From Actinia tenebrosa (taxonomy: Eukaryota > Cnidaria > Anthozoa > Actiniaria > Actiniidae): a DNA stretch of 64,000 nucleotides. The stretch lies in the NCBI RefSeq assembly GCF_009602425.1, contig NW_022260544.1:137407-201406 (forward strand), given 5' to 3'. This document shows, piece by piece, positions 1-23,953 of the stretch. Both the position numbers and the translations under genes were made by a program. The notes under the pieces were generated by a model. The model saw nothing but the letters and a program-made list of their open reading frames with translations, was not told the DNA's origin and made no database searches. How positions within the stretch are numbered: the first letter of the stretch is position 1; each line of letters begins with the position of its first letter.

Positions 1-1714
1 AAAAAGTATGCCTATACTTTTTGAAGTTCCTGATAGATATTCTGGGCATTTTAAATAAATTTACGAAACCCCCGTTTTGAAGGGGGGAGGGGAGGGTTAG
101 GGTTAGAGNTACTTGAGATACCGATTGTATCGAGATTTTCAATTCTCAGATATTATTTTTTAGGATTCAAGAATTTTTTACTAGGAGCTATCTTTATGCT
201 CTATTCTGATATCCTGATAAAGGATCATCTAGCTTATCGGCCAAAACTATCTTCTAAGATGTACATGCTCTTGAAGAGGTAAAACAACGCCAGCCCTGTG
301 GTTTTTAGCAGTAAAGGAGAGAAGTTTGATTCCTCTGCAGTAGGGCGAAGACCTGTCGAGTTTGTAAAGAAATAAGAATCCAAAGAAGATTTACCCTCAC
401 ATGTATTTGAAAAACATCTTCACCAGTAGTGGCAGGAGAAGATCCCAAGACACAAGAAGTGCATGCACAGCTATTGGAACACAATCCGTTAAATGAGATA
501 CCTTTTTGCCATTGACTGCACAAAGAAAATATGTATTTGATTTTTTCCTAAATTTCCATCTCAGAGTAAGTTCGTCTTATTTCAACATTAACCCAACATT
601 AGTCACTTCTCATGCATTTCTCTCGACTATTTGTTCATTTTTAAACTGCATAGCAAGGTAAAAGCAAGTGTAGAGAACCATTTAAGGCTAGGAATCATAT
701 CTGCTCTTGGACATGTAAACACCCAAAACTGCTATGTAAAACGCAAAATGAAATTAAAGGAGCAACTGAGTCACACAACAACAAGGAAAAGTCCATCAAA
801 GTAAAACCTAAGGAGCAGCCTGTATCACTAGCTGCAGAAGTGGAACAGATACCTANGTGGAACAGATACCTATAATATTTGTCCTAGACTCACCTATATC
901 AGTACGAAAAACGAGTCAAATGATGCAAACTACAAAATTCAGCGACACACAGAGCAGGCGAAGAAAGCAAAGCCTTAAGTTGCTTGAGACGTATTTCTTT
1001 TAAATTTCCCCAAAGTATCAAGAAAATACAAAACAGCAACAAGAAGTCAAAGANTTTGGGAATGCTTACTGTTGAAAAAATAAGGAGCAGAGTATGTAGC
1101 ATATATTATAAAAAAAGCTAGCCAGAATTACTGTACCACGAAGAACTCAGTATTGATCCGCAGAGCCTGGTTCATATCAGAACTGGTTTCCAAAATCAGC
1201 AATTGAAACAAGGTCATCAATTTCGGAACGACGTTCACAGATGAAATGGAGTGCAGAAGACAGTGAAGTTATAACAAATGCATNTGGAGAGGACATGAAA
1301 TTCAGAAAATTACAGCCAAGAAAATCTAGAATCCTAGAAGGTTTTGAAAACCAATTTGGATACTAAGAGTTAAAAGAAATCTACACCAGGGAAGATGACA
1401 GTGCATGGCGACAATGGTGCTTAGAGAAAGTCCGCACAGAATGGAAAACAGTTAATGAAAAGCTGACAAGCTGGAAACCATGACTAAGTGAGAAATGACA
1501 AAACCAAATTTGATCAAAAGTAGTATATCTACTGTAAGCCGGAAAACTAAGACTTCAATTTAGCATGGTGGCGTAAAAAAGTTATAAATACGTTAATTAG
1601 ACTAAAAAAAGTACATAAGAGGAAAGAAATTCAATGGGGAAATACTATTTTGTGAAGGCAAAGCTCACCATCTATAATTTCTTAAGATATGAGGAAAAAA
1701 TAAAACAGTAAAAA

Positions 1715-1875
1715 TTTTGAACATGTTCAAAAAGAGCACTATGTTCAAATAAATTACTTAGGAATAGGTAAACTTTTTGAACATGTTCAAAAAGTTTACT
1801 ATGTCTAAGTAAGAATTTTGAACATGTTCAAAAAACTTACCTACGAACTAGGTAAACTTTTTGAACTTAGGTAAG
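1715..1875. repeat. Cluster of palindromes around TTGAACATGTTCAA
   Basis: The palindrome TTTTGAACATGTTCAAAA occurs at 1715-1732, inside a perfect 32-base palindrome at 1768-1799, and again near 1816-1833, with a half copy near 1858-1866. Spacing is about 50 bases, so this is a short tandem array of palindromes. It may be a remnant of a fold-back element. No protein-coding potential is seen. Confidence 0.7.
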
Positions 1876-1884
1876 AATGCATAT

Positions 1885-1995
1885 GGCCACCACCACCACC
1901 ATCACCACCACCATCACCACCATCACCATCATCACCATCATCAGTCATCATCACCATCACCAACACCGTTTATCATCATCGCCACCACCATCATC
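1885..1995. repeat. (CAC/CAT)n trinucleotide run
   Basis: An imperfect run of CAC, CAT and ATC triplets lies just downstream of the last recognised LRRK-like exon, whose donor site is at 2021-2020. It is simple-sequence DNA in the intron. Its minus-strand translation gives Gly/Asp runs that should not be taken as coding. Confidence 0.8.
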
Positions 1996-2021
1996 ATCAG
2001 GTGTCATGTTTTTGGTGTTAC

Positions 2022-5000
2022 CTAGCGTGAGCTCCTCGTGATCCAGGATATCATTGTCTTTATTCTTGCTTGCTAACTCAAGGATTTCTTCTTCAAGTAA
2101 TATGGGTGGTTCTCCTGTAGCTCTTCTCCTCTCTGCTTCTCTCAACACTGATTCTTGTAACTGAATGTAACTCAATGGGACCTGAAGTGACAAAAAGATG
2201 ATTGACAGACTTATATCATGGAAATCAAGGATGTTGTAGTATTAGTGCACCCGCCTCTCACCCCTGGGGTCTCAGGTTCGATTTCCGGACTCTCCATTAC
2301 AATAGACCAGAGTTTGCCATGTCTTTCCCTTCAATTGAGGGTTTTTTTCCGGATTCTACGGAAATCCCAAATCTGATTTAGCCATGCCCATAATTTGCTC
2401 AGCCTGGGGCAGGCTGTTTCAGGGTTAAATCTAAGAGTTAGCCTGCATACCCTGGCTTTGATCGGCCTAGAGGCTGTTTCAAGGTTCGATAAAATGTGAA
2501 GTTTTTTTTGCATCACTATCCGCGTTCTCTACGTTAACATACTCGCGAGGCTTCATCACCCGCTCACCTGTTTTCCAATGACATTCTCTCCTTGTTCTTT
2601 AGTTTTCATGGCTTTACTGTATATCATCTCTCTCAGCTCTTGAATATTTTCTCCTGTCATTGCAGACACCACAATATTCCCTACGATCTTAGGGAATCCT
2701 TTACTGTCCGCATATTTATTCATAACTATTTGTTTGAGCTTATCGACGCGTGTTTCACGGTTCTTTTTCGGCAGCATGTCGACGTGAGTCCCGACAATGA
2801 GAACATCAGAAAATGGCGCACGAGCCTATGAACAAGTGGGAAATAATTCGCAAGAACTTCGTAAAAAAATCGTGAGAAAGTCGTTACCAAATCGTTAGAA
2901 AATCGCCAGCTGAGAAAATGTATTGCGCATGCTCAAGAAAATGGCGCGAATATAACATGCGCGTGTCTTCAAAGAATTGCATTAACAGTCAGTTTCCCAA
3001 GCATGCGCAGTACATTTTAAGCTTACTAAAAATATGTAAAGAAGCGAAATTTATGCAGACTAGGCGTAATGTTACCTTAATGTTCAACAGCCATTGTCTC
3101 AGACTTTCAATGCCTTCTTCACCGAGTGTGACGTTCCACACACCTAGGTATAGAGTACTGGTTGATAGAAACATTTGATGTGCAGCGTAATACACACTCT
3201 GCCCAGCAAGGTCCCAAGTACTAAAGGTAATACTAGGTGGGGCAGACTGAATGGGACAAACAAATGTTAGGGTTAGTAACACTGACTGGGTACTGAGGGA
3301 TGTGGTGGGTGGGTGGGAGGGGGGATGATCAATGGATGGATAGATGTTTATTTATACATAGCATTTTTATATGTTAGAAATTTTATCGGCGAGAAAGTTT
3401 TGTAGAAAGGTTCATGTTTAATTTGTTTGTGTAAAATTTAATATTTTTAAAAAACTTCATGAGAACTAATAAGATGTATTTCATCAAGAGAGAGAGAATG
3501 AGAGAGGAAAGGGAAAGAAAGGGAGAATGATAGGAAAGGGAGGGTAAGAGGGAGAGGGAGAGGGAGAGGGAGAGGGAGAGGGAGAGGGAGAGGGAGAATA
3601 ATTAAAGAATAGGAAAAATTATAATGAATGATATGATAAGTCTAACCTGAGACATTAGTCTGGATAGAGGGAACCAGGAACCAGAGCCTAGCTGTACATT
3701 CCATTCATCTATCACAATCCCTACAGTGGATATATTCTTAGGGAGGTTTTGACCTTTGAGTGCTGCAAGAAGGGTTGTTTTACCATAGCCCTGGGGGAAA
3801 AAAGATAAACGTTTTCTAGCAAATATTCAAAAATCTCTATTCATGAAAAAGTTTTTCCATTCTTCAAAGTTTAGCTTTATTTTATGGAGCATATTTTTTT
3901 CCATTAAGAATGCTCAAAACATAGCTCCATCCAAAAAAAAAAAAAAAAAAATTTAATGTGTACGCATTGAAAAGTTTTTCCATCATTGAAATGTGCAAAT
4001 TTCTATCACATCAGTTTTTTTACCCTAAATATCTATGTTTAAAGGTGTTTTCCATGAAAAATTTGAACAGCTAGGCACAATACCTGTATTCCAACTACCA
4101 TAAGCTTCATTCGGTAATATGGTACTGACTTGCGTAATGTTGCTCTTAAAAACGCCAGAGTATCTTTAGGTCTAACGCCAATCCCACCTGTGTACAGTAA
4201 GGTATAATTATTTGAAATACACTCAATCGTAAAATCTTTGTCCAGTTCAAAACAAAGAACATAGGAGCTGAGACTGAAAGGTATTCCTGGAAATGACATA
4301 ATTATCCTCTGATGCATTCATTTGTACATCTAATTGACGTACTTCCCATGTACCATTTCCATCAATCAAATTTACAATGGTCTGAATTGCAGTAGCTTAC
4401 CTGGTCTAACATGCTTGGGCAATCCCGTCAAGTTTAAGTTAGTTAACCTGAGCTGCCAACAATCTCTCAGATTCCCAAGTTGTGGAGGAAGAGTCTTAAG
4501 GTCAACATTGCTAAAAGAATATACAAGTTAGGACCTTAATTGTAGGAACAGATGAGGGAATCAAGGTTGGTGGAGCAGTAGTGCACTTGCCTCTCGCCTC
4601 TGGGTTCTCAGGTTTGATTCCCTCCTTCTCTCTTAGAGATTATTCCTCTCTCCCTCAAGGTTTTTTTTCCTGGTTTTTTCAATTGCCCTTCCTCTGCAAA
4701 ACCTTAATATGTCATGGGTAAATTAGTACTAGACAGCTGGAAGTACAACTTACTTGCTTAAGTCAAGTTCAATGAGGTTCGTCATTTGACAGACAGACAG
4801 TGGAACAACCTGAAGACAGTTGTTGTTAAGGAATAATGTCTCAAGTGTTGGTGCAAAGAGAGCCACTGGAATCTCAACATCTGTTTTGAACTCCTGTCCG
4901 TCATCTTGATTAGGAGCCTTGAACAGCCGATGACGAAGAGTGTTAGACTGAGCACCTTCGCCTAACAACCTTGCACTCAGCTAAAATTTGTACAACAAAA

Positions 5001-8000
5001 AAAGTACATGAATAAAAACAAAAATGAAGTTAAAATTTTCAATTATCATCAGTTGAATTATTAGTCTCTAACTTTGAGTTGCCCAGAGGTCATTTCCGGG
5101 TATCAATAAAATATAAAGGATTTCAACATAATTTTGATATGGTATATGGCAACAAATTTGATGTAACTTGCCCACTCATAATGAAAATGCTCAAAGAAAT
5201 ACCTTGTTGTAAGACGAGTTCAGTTTGTGTAAACAGATACAAGTCCAGTCTCGTTCTGCTGGTAGCCTTTTAATACTATTATGGCTGACATCAAGGTCCA
5301 TCAGACTGCTCAGATGACATATGTTCCAGGAGATACAGTCCAAGTTGTTATAAGACAGATTCAGGTATCGCAAAGAACTTGCCCAAACCATTTCAACATT
5401 GTAGTTGAATACTGTCAGTTTGTTATGGGAGAGGTCCAGTGTTTCCTAGCAACAATACCCAGAAAGATAAGTGGGATATTTCAAAGGAAACAAATATAAA
5501 ATCTTTGTTTTGAAGCATTTCCCCTGCTATATTATACCTCTGTGTTTTTGGCCCCAACTGTGTCACTTAATATTTTGATACCTTTATATTAGAATACATG
5601 ATTCTTTAGTAAGCCCTATCATGTTCTATTTTAGGCCTGCAACCACCTTCCACTTTATCATTTACCTGACTTACTACATCTGTAATTATTCGGTATCTTA
5701 TGACCTTCTTTTTGACTCATTGTTCCTCAAACACTGTAGCCCTCCCCTAGGGGGGTACTCCACCAGGATTTGGGTAGGGGTGTTCCGCTGGGATTCTGAA
5801 AGGGGTACCCTGTTTATGACAAAAAACTCAAATTTGTAGACCCTGTTCATGACAAAAGATATAATCAATTGCATTGAGTTCCTGTTTCAATTATTATGTC
5901 AGCTCGCGTATTGTTTTTTTTTTTGATGACCATAATAACCAGTTTTGGTCAATACGAAAGTAGAAACCATAAATATGACAGGAAACTCAGGATGAAATTG
6001 CATACCCTGTTTATGAAAAAAAGCTTGAAAAACCATACCCTGTTCAGAGGATCATCCCGGTATAGTCCATATATGGGAGTACTTCCCCCCCCCCCCATCC
6101 CGGAGCCCTCCAGCTTCTTGACTAAAACCTTTATGTGGCAATCAAAAACCTTTGAAATCAGAATTTTCCTCAAAACACTGCAGCCCTCTTTTCCTTCTTG
6201 ATTAAAATAGAAAAGTCCAAAACAAATGATAAAATTTTTGGGGGACAATACAAGATACTCACCAGAGGACATTTCCAAGGCATAGGGAAGCCATTAAGAT
6301 AGTTGTTATTCACAAATAGTTTAACTAATCCTGAAGCACTTTGAATTCCGTTTGGTAAAGATGAAAGGCAATTGTTGTTAAGTTTTAATACTTTCAAAGC
6401 AGGACACCTCCAGCTGACATACGTGTCTGTGTTCTCATCATCTTCTAGACTGGTGATCTTGTTGTATGAAAGGTTCACTTTCTTCAGCGTTTTGATTTGG
6501 AAGAGTGACGATGGTATGTACGTTAACTGGTTCTTCTGAACAAACAATTTCTCTAAACTAAAGAAAGTTTATGGAACAATAATTATTAAACTCATTAATA
6601 ATTCATGAGGAAAACNCAACAGAAATCAAGACCGTGAAGAGTTTTGTAAATCAGATACAGAATCCTGTTCATTTGCATAAACTTTGAGATGGATTTTCTT
6701 GGCCAGATTCACTTTTATCTTGAAAATTTTAGTGAAACACAAATAAACTAACCTAGACGTTTGACAAGTAATCTATAGTTTTCTTGTCCGTGTTGTATCC
6801 AATATACAAACTCTTGGCTACACCTTGAGTTTGCATATCGCATACAACACGGCCACTCATACTGTATACATTACTTAGAATATCTATTTATAATGACTTG
6901 ATATTCACTTCTTATATATTGTTATTGCTTGGTTTTCACTTGACATCATTTTTCTCATGTGCAATTCTCACAAGCTGAATCACTAGACAGTTTTCAGTAG
7001 AATTCTTTTATGCCTGAAAGCACATGGTGGTCAGTGTTTGACCAACATTTGGAGCAGATAAAGAGATTCAAATTTTTCAATTTATCATATGATTGAAACC
7101 CAGCAATTGACATATTAGCGATCAAATTTGCACATTATGACAATACAAACTATACCTTGTAAATGAGTCAGTAATATTGATTTCAGGAAGAAATATCAGC
7201 TTGTTATGTGAAACATCAAGCTCTTCTAGAACAGGGAGAATAGAAAACAACTCTTCTGGCAGTTCTTCCAGATTGTTATGAGCCAGATCAATAGAAACCA
7301 GTCTTGCTGACAAATTAACAAACCATCCCTTATGCAATGAGCATATACTTTTGTTTGCCCAACATGCTGCATACATTTTGATATCAGGGTCGGACTCAAA
7401 CGACACAGCTGTTTTTCTTTTGGCCTTGGCATCTTTTGTGTACCTGAAATTAATGTGGAATTTTCGAGATAAGGTAATAATCATATCTAGACAATTCATA
7501 TAACCTGGAGAAAGATCCTTTAAGCAGGCTGGTAGTTGGTGGAGAATCAACCTTTATTTTCCTGGTTGCATATAATCATATGCAATGGGAGATATAGCCT
7601 CTTATACATCATGTTCTAATGGTCATCAAGTGGAAAGTGAAACATGGCAACCATCATATCAGCTGTGTAGGAGCTAGGTTACATCTCTTCTTGCATATGC
7701 ATGCACCAAGGCATCAAACGCATGACCACAAAAGCATTAACAGAACACAACATGCACTCATTAATGTTCTCAAGCAAGTAATATTTAGTAAATAAACCAG
7801 TAATCTTCTCTCTCTACAAGAAATAAGATAAAATTTTTAAGCTTTTAAATTGCTTTGTAAGTAAGCCATTGCTTAAAATTATGGCTAGGTATCTGAATGT
7901 CAATCCAAAATTTGAATTTGTCTGGTCAATCATTTGCCATTGCTGGTGATTTTGGCATGTAATATTGAGCCAGAAAGGATCGGAGGTACCGTATAACCAA

Positions 8001-9620
8001 GTTAAAACTAATTTGGTCAATAATTGACCAGTTATCATGACAGGCAATATTTATAATTTTAAACCCTGTAAGTTGGTCTCACCTCATAAGTACTTCGCCA
8101 AGAAACTCCCAGAATGTTTCAACGATCTTGACAGTAACTATAGCACCATTTTCAATCAGATACTGTGCTACTGCAGTCTGTCTACCTGAGCAAGCACCAT
8201 AGAGAGGAGAACCCAATGAATCAAGCATTACTGGAACACCATTAATTTCTGCTTGAACCCGTGGTGGATTGATATTCACTCTTTTTTTGATCAAGAATTT
8301 AACAACTTCTAAGTGTCCTTCAGAGGCTGCTGTATACAGTAACAGTTGACCACTTATTTGGAGTATAGACGGCTTTTTGCTTATTAATAATTCAATTATG
8401 TCTATATGTCCTTCAAGGCAGGCAAAATAAATAGGAGACTGTTCGAAGGCTACCTCGGAAGGATCAATTTCTGCTCCCTTACATATCAGAAGCCTCGCAA
8501 CATCTATGTTGCCATTTTCACATGCGTTACTAAGAGGTGTTTGATTTTGCACTGACATTCTGTTCACATCAGCACCAAATTCTATCAATTTTCTTACAAT
8601 TTCTGAATGTCCATGATTAGATGCAATATGTAAGAAGTCCCTCAAGGTATCCCATGATTCCTCATGCTCGCTGGGGCTAGATGTCAATGGTGCACCACAG
8701 ATAATATTTATAGCCTCATCTTTGTTGTGGTATAAAATAGTTAGAAGAAAGTCTAAGTTGCCAGTGGTACATGCCTCATGAAGCTGTTTGATAAGAGCTG
8801 TAGAAAAAAATTTAAAGCAAGATTTTACAGGTTCTTTGGCTAAAATACCAGTGGAACAGACAGGATTAATTAAAGGTTCAGTAATAAAGGCAGCAAAGTT
8901 TTACAACATGTCATGCAAGGCAATACTGCCTGATATTTTGCAGAAGGAATTTGTAATACTCTTGTATTACCACCGTACCCTTGTGTACAACAAAATTCTC
9001 TTTGTTGTGCCAAGAAGCTCTCAAGAGGCCCTCAATATCCCCTTTGCAACAAAGAAACTTGAATTACATTTCAGATGATATTAATTCACCATAAAATCGT
9101 TCAACATGCTTTCTCAAACTATATCATAGGGAGTTTAGTTAGCATAATATGAAATCCTGCACTCTTAATCCACAAATATTTCTTGTAGTTTCAAAATTTC
9201 AGCTATCAGACAGAAACAAGCTTATAAATTCCAAATACATGTATCTATTGATTATTCATCATAGATAAACTAAAACTATTAGCATTTATTTAGAAAAGGC
9301 TTAAAAATTTAAGATAAAATTGTATAAATTAAACTGAAAATAAACAAGAATGCATGGTGTTGTATGGTATTGAATCAATATTATAATGAGATTAAAGAAA
9401 AAAATCTATCACAAAAATAATGAATCAAAATCTCTGTTGAGTTTTGCAGATTAAGCAAATTTAAGTATACTAAACTGCATGTTCCTTCGTGTTTTAGGTT
9501 CAATATAAGAGGTTCAATATATAGCTTCATAAAAGTAAATAAGCCTTTCAAGCTTATACTAGCTTAGTACTTACTCACGACTTCCGCGGTTTTCACTTCA
9601 CCTTGCTTACATGTATGCAT
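2022..9620 (-). CDS. LRRK1-like ROCO protein, N-terminal part (ankyrin, LRR, Roc GTPase, start of COR); 3' part outside recognised sequence
   Basis: Twelve minus-strand exons were read: 9620-9575, 8797-8083, 7443-7156, 6557-6263, 5445-5203, 4980-4754, 4510-4401, 4187-4084, 3790-3647, 3246-3076, 2825-2568, 2181-2022. All junctions keep frame, giving about 920 residues. The order is ankyrin repeats (exon 2, with GADVN and GHLEVVKFLI), leucine-rich repeats (exons 3-7, such as LDLSHNKL and LEELDVSHNKL), a Roc GTPase (P-loop GIQGYGKTT across an exon junction, switch DLAGQ, THVD in place of NKxD), then the first COR segment (VPLSYIQLQ). LRRK proteins continue into a Ser/Thr kinase, which is not found here. 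A short N-terminus with ankyrin repeats directly before the LRRs suggests the LRRK1 type. The start ATG at 9620 rests on one 46-base exon with a GTAAGT donor and correct phase, and is less certain than the rest. The family acts in membrane-trafficking and Rab-related kinase signalling. Introns carry SINEs and fold-back elements. Confidence 0.88.
2226..2500 (+). mobile_element. tRNA-derived SINE with two 57-bp tail units
   Basis: It lies in a LRRK-like intron. The head reads GTAGTATTAGTGCACCCGCCTCTC and continues to a Pol III box-B-like AGGTTCGATTTCC. The 3' body holds two copies of the roughly 57-bp motif (near 2385-2440 and 2443-2495) that also forms tandem arrays at 27474-27929, 11150-11400 and 37070-37165. 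Confidence 0.65.
2915..3018. mobile_element. Fold-back element with GCGCATGC termini
   Basis: Arms of 26 bases (2915-2940 and 2993-3018) are near-perfect inverted repeats built on the palindrome TGCGCATGC. It sits in the LRRK-like intron between exons 3246-3076 and 2825-2568. Similar termini occur at about 50761-50880 and 62607-62733. No coding capacity, so this is a MITE-like element. Confidence 0.7.
3538..3598. repeat. (GGGAGA)n microsatellite
   Basis: About nine copies of a GGGAGA hexamer in a LRRK-like intron, following a looser purine-rich stretch from about 3488. Confidence 0.9.
4565..4740 (+). mobile_element. tRNA-derived SINE copy
   Basis: It begins with a GTGGAGCAGTAGTGCACTTG-type head and has a box-B-like CAGGTTTGATTCCC, followed by a pyrimidine-rich body. 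It is the same family as the copies near 2226, 12712, 15538 and 18479, and lies in a LRRK-like intron, antisense to the gene. Confidence 0.6.
5741..6107. mobile_element. MITE with GGGGGGTACTCC ends
   Basis: The left end (GGGGGGTACTCC, about 5750) and right end (GGGAGTACTTCCCCCC, about 6074-6089) are inverted. The interior repeats short phrases such as ACCCTGTTTATGA and ACCCTGTTCATGA. The phrase AAACACTG(T/C)AGCCCTC occurs on both sides (about 5729 and 6172). No coding potential. It sits in the LRRK-like intron between exons 6557-6263 and 5445-5203. Confidence 0.65.
6788..6852. ncRNA. Short near-perfect hairpin, possible miRNA precursor or tiny fold-back element
   Basis: Two 26-base arms (6788-6813 and 6827-6852) pair with three mismatches, two of which could be G-U on one strand, around a 13-base loop. 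Size and near-complete pairing resemble cnidarian miRNA precursors, whose targets and precursors are often fully paired. It lies in the LRRK-like intron between exons 7443-7156 and 6557-6263. It could equally be a very short MITE. No expression evidence is available from sequence. Confidence 0.35.
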
Positions 9621-10439
9621 AGATTTTTGACGATATTAAGGAAAAAAGGAAGCTCAGGTAGATTGATTTTCGAGGTTTAAAAGATCCAGAAAATCCGGAT
9701 TTCTTGGTATTAAACCACTGCAAAATCATGAGTCAAGTGTGTGGTTATTTTTGTGATATTGTTGGACTTGAGATCTTTTCTATGTTTCCCGATTTCTTCC
9801 TGAACGTTCTAACCTACATCATACCTTTACTCATGTCTCCATAATTGTGTGAAAAGCTTCATTTGAATAAAATCAAGCTGCGAAAACCAACTGAAATTGG
9901 TCAACATTCCGGAAATGAATACAACTTCCAACAGTTCTCAGAAAAAATAAAAATAACTCATTGGAGGAAGGCTGGGGAGAGCTTCCATTTGCGGGATCGG
10001 GACAAGCTGCGGGATATGGTACTTTCCCAAAAGAACTATACTAAAAATACCCTGAAACAACCAAAAATAGAATTAAAAGATTTTGGCTCCTAGAATAGAT
10101 TATAATTGAGTACTTTTGTTTACAAAAGCAAGCGTCACCTTGAGAAAATAGTATTATTTTTTGTGAAATTTCCCTTGTTGGGTAGCCTGTGTTTTCCATA
10201 TTTGGACATGTATTCTTCTCCTCACTAAGTTTATAAAAAGATCAGCATAAATATATTTTAAATTGGAGGTTTTTATTCTTAAAATTAATCAACTACTTTC
10301 AGAGGATTTAAAATATTGTTTTTTCTTTACAGTAAAGTTTTTTTAATGAATATAAATAAGGCGTTATTGGGTTTCCTGTGTGTTCTAAATGCCCCGGATG
10401 AGAAGTCCCTTGGCGCGAAAATTTTCACAACAAGACAAG
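9576..10439. promoter_or_regulatory. Divergent LRRK-like / SMC5 intergenic and 5' region
   Basis: About 820 bases separate the proposed LRRK-like ATG (9620, minus) from the favoured SMC5 ATG (10440, plus), so the two genes may share a divergent promoter. I see no convincing TATA box or CpG island. A polar plus-strand reading frame at about 9845-10093 has no ATG and no recognisable domain. Upstream of SMC5 the DNA is AT-rich until about 10380. Confidence 0.4.
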
Positions 10440-21902
<11,463 letters not shown>

Positions 21903-22654
21903 CTGGTTACTCTATCAGATGGTCTCCATGGTAACATCCTCAAGACACTGCCATTCTAGTGTTGGATTACGTTGTAAATTTTATGAGCTATTATCATCCA
22001 AGGTAGTAGTTAGTTTTTTGTTTCTGTTCAAGAATTTGACACCCAGTATAAAAGAGAGCTATTTTTTGTGTTCACGAATTTAACACAAGGACAAAAGCTC
22101 TCTCCACTACATTATTTGTATTTATGCAAGATACACCCTGGCTGTTTGAGGTTGGGTCTGTCAGACTGATGCAGTTAATCCTGCAGGACACTGTCAGTGA
22201 AGGTAATGCCCACTCTCAAGCCATTGGTTACAGTTCATTCATCTATTTCACAGCAGAATCTTCTTGGTCTCTCTATTTCTATACTCTGTTCGCACTTAAA
22301 GGGGTTTAAACACCTTAATAATTATAGGATAATTGGATAAAACTAGAATGGGATTTTTGCCTGCCATTTGGCCCTGCTGCACAAAAATATCTTAATCCAC
22401 TCTCAATGATTTATTTAATGCAGAAATTGTGTCCCAACGATAAAATCATGATTTTTTTGTAATATATTATTAGTACACAATTTACCAAGTATTTTGTTTC
22501 TGTAAACAGATGTCCAGTTATTAGAATTTAAATCAAGTTAAATGATATAAAACAAAGAATCACTAATATGGAAATAAACTATATAGGTTTTGCACCATTG
22601 TGCCCACGCCCACAATACAGCTTGGACTCAGATGGCAGAACAATAAAATGCCTT

Positions 22655-22730
22655 TTCTCTTGGAAATTGAATTCTTTTATTTAAAATGATTGTATTGTTC
22701 CTGCCATCTAACATGACTGCCGTCACATGA
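22655..22730 (+). repeat. Dispersed repeat copy 2
   Basis: It shares GAATTGAATTCTTT and CTGCCATCTAACATG with 20212-20290. Confidence 0.65.
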
Positions 22731-22935
22731 TGGTGCAAAACCAATATTTGGATAGAGTCATTAATAATCAAACTTAATAAAATTAACTCACTTTAAACCT
22801 TTTGTATAATTGATCATGATAATTCCAACTGCCTTGTAGAAGCCACTATCTCATCAGGCTGTACATGCAAGTCCGTAACACCACAGGAATCCCAGGAAGT
22901 CTTTCATAAACTATGTCAGGGCAAGGGTAATGCGC

Positions 22936-23114
22936 CAATAGCCCACTTCCGAGATATGCTTCGGTTGTCACGCACAAAGGTTTCAGTATAAGGCTACGTG
23001 CTAAATGCTCAGTCATTCGTGACAACCGGTAAGAATAAATTTAATTTAGCACGTAGCCTCATACTGAAACCTTTGTGTGTGACAAGCGAAGCATATCTCG
23101 GAAGTGGGCTATTG
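22936..23114. mobile_element. Fold-back MITE, about 66-bp arms
   Basis: The left arm starts CAATAGCCCACTTCCGAGAT and is inverted at the right end (AAGTGGGCTATTG, ending 23114). The arms also share TTTCAGTATAAGGCTACGTG. The loop is about 45 bases. No coding capacity. Confidence 0.85.
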
Positions 23115-23953
23115 AATTAGATTTTGAAATCAGGTTTTGAAGAGGAAGGAAAACCAGAGAACCCAGATAAAAACCCTCAAGTCAAGGGAGGGACCCAAAA
23201 AATTCTATTCACATGTGATGCCGAGTCCAGGAATACACCTGAGTCCAAAGATGTGAAGGGCAATATTGCATTGTTCAGATTTGTTACTGAACTTGGCATC
23301 ACATTTATTTCATGTCACACTTGATTCCTTAAGTCTAGTTTTTCCACATAGCAATCATTCAAAAAGAAAAAAACACAGACGTGATTAACCTTCGAATCTT
23401 TATTTAGATTCCCATTAAACTTGATTTGTACAATATTTCTGAGTATACCAAAACAAATATAAAAATTGAAAGATTCGTGCACCGAATTACTAAAAAAACT
23501 CTAAAAATATTTCAAAGAATTCAAAAATGCTTATGATAAGACAACATTAAACGGATATTTTTCTATGGCTTGATTATATATGCAGTGTGATTATAGTTGA
23601 ATACATGTATGTACATAGAATAACCAGCCAAATACCTGGCTATACGTTTTGGATTCCCATTCCGTAGACACAAAAAATGTTGAATTCAAGGACTATACCT
23701 ATTTCTGCAAAGAATAGAAAGGAACTAATATAGAAACAACATTCAAATCTTTTATACCGAATACCTTAAGATTACTGTTCTCACCTATTTGGTACTTTGA
23801 GCATTTTTATCATGGGTTAATGGACACTATACCCTGGATATCACCAACAACAGATCTTAAGGTATAATCATGTAGATAATCAAGTTTAGTTTGATGTAAA
23901 AAGCTTCAGTACTTAAAGACTTTAGAGACTGTACATGTATCATTCTTAAGAAT

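Larger units (their letters stand above)
1..2021. other. Gene-poor start of window with degenerate repeats
   Basis: No exon of the neighbouring LRRK-like gene could be recognised here, although its COR and kinase exons should lie further along in this direction. The first 22 bases form an inverted repeat. Positions 300-1650 hold broken, vaguely coding-like plus-strand stretches that I cannot assign to a family. Single N positions show draft quality. Positions 1700-1875 hold palindromes and 1885-1995 a CAC/CAT trinucleotide run, each listed separately. Confidence 0.5.
21903..23953. other. SMC5 / bZIP convergent intergenic region
   Basis: SMC5 ends at 21902 and the bZIP gene ends at 23954 on the other strand, so the genes converge. 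The interval holds the second dispersed repeat (22655-22730), a long fold-back element (22936-23114) and a SINE-like tail (about 23119-23260). The AT-rich part from about 23390 is probably the bZIP 3' UTR. No further gene is supported. Confidence 0.5.

Noticed and set aside
97-108. GGTTAGGGTTAG, telomere-like
   Set aside because: Only two units, in a G-rich stretch; a gene-dense region follows, so no telomere or interstitial array is supported.
9845-10093. 82-codon plus-strand frame between LRRK-like and SMC5
   Set aside because: It has no ATG start and no recognised domain, and no splice partners were found. It may be chance in AT-rich DNA.
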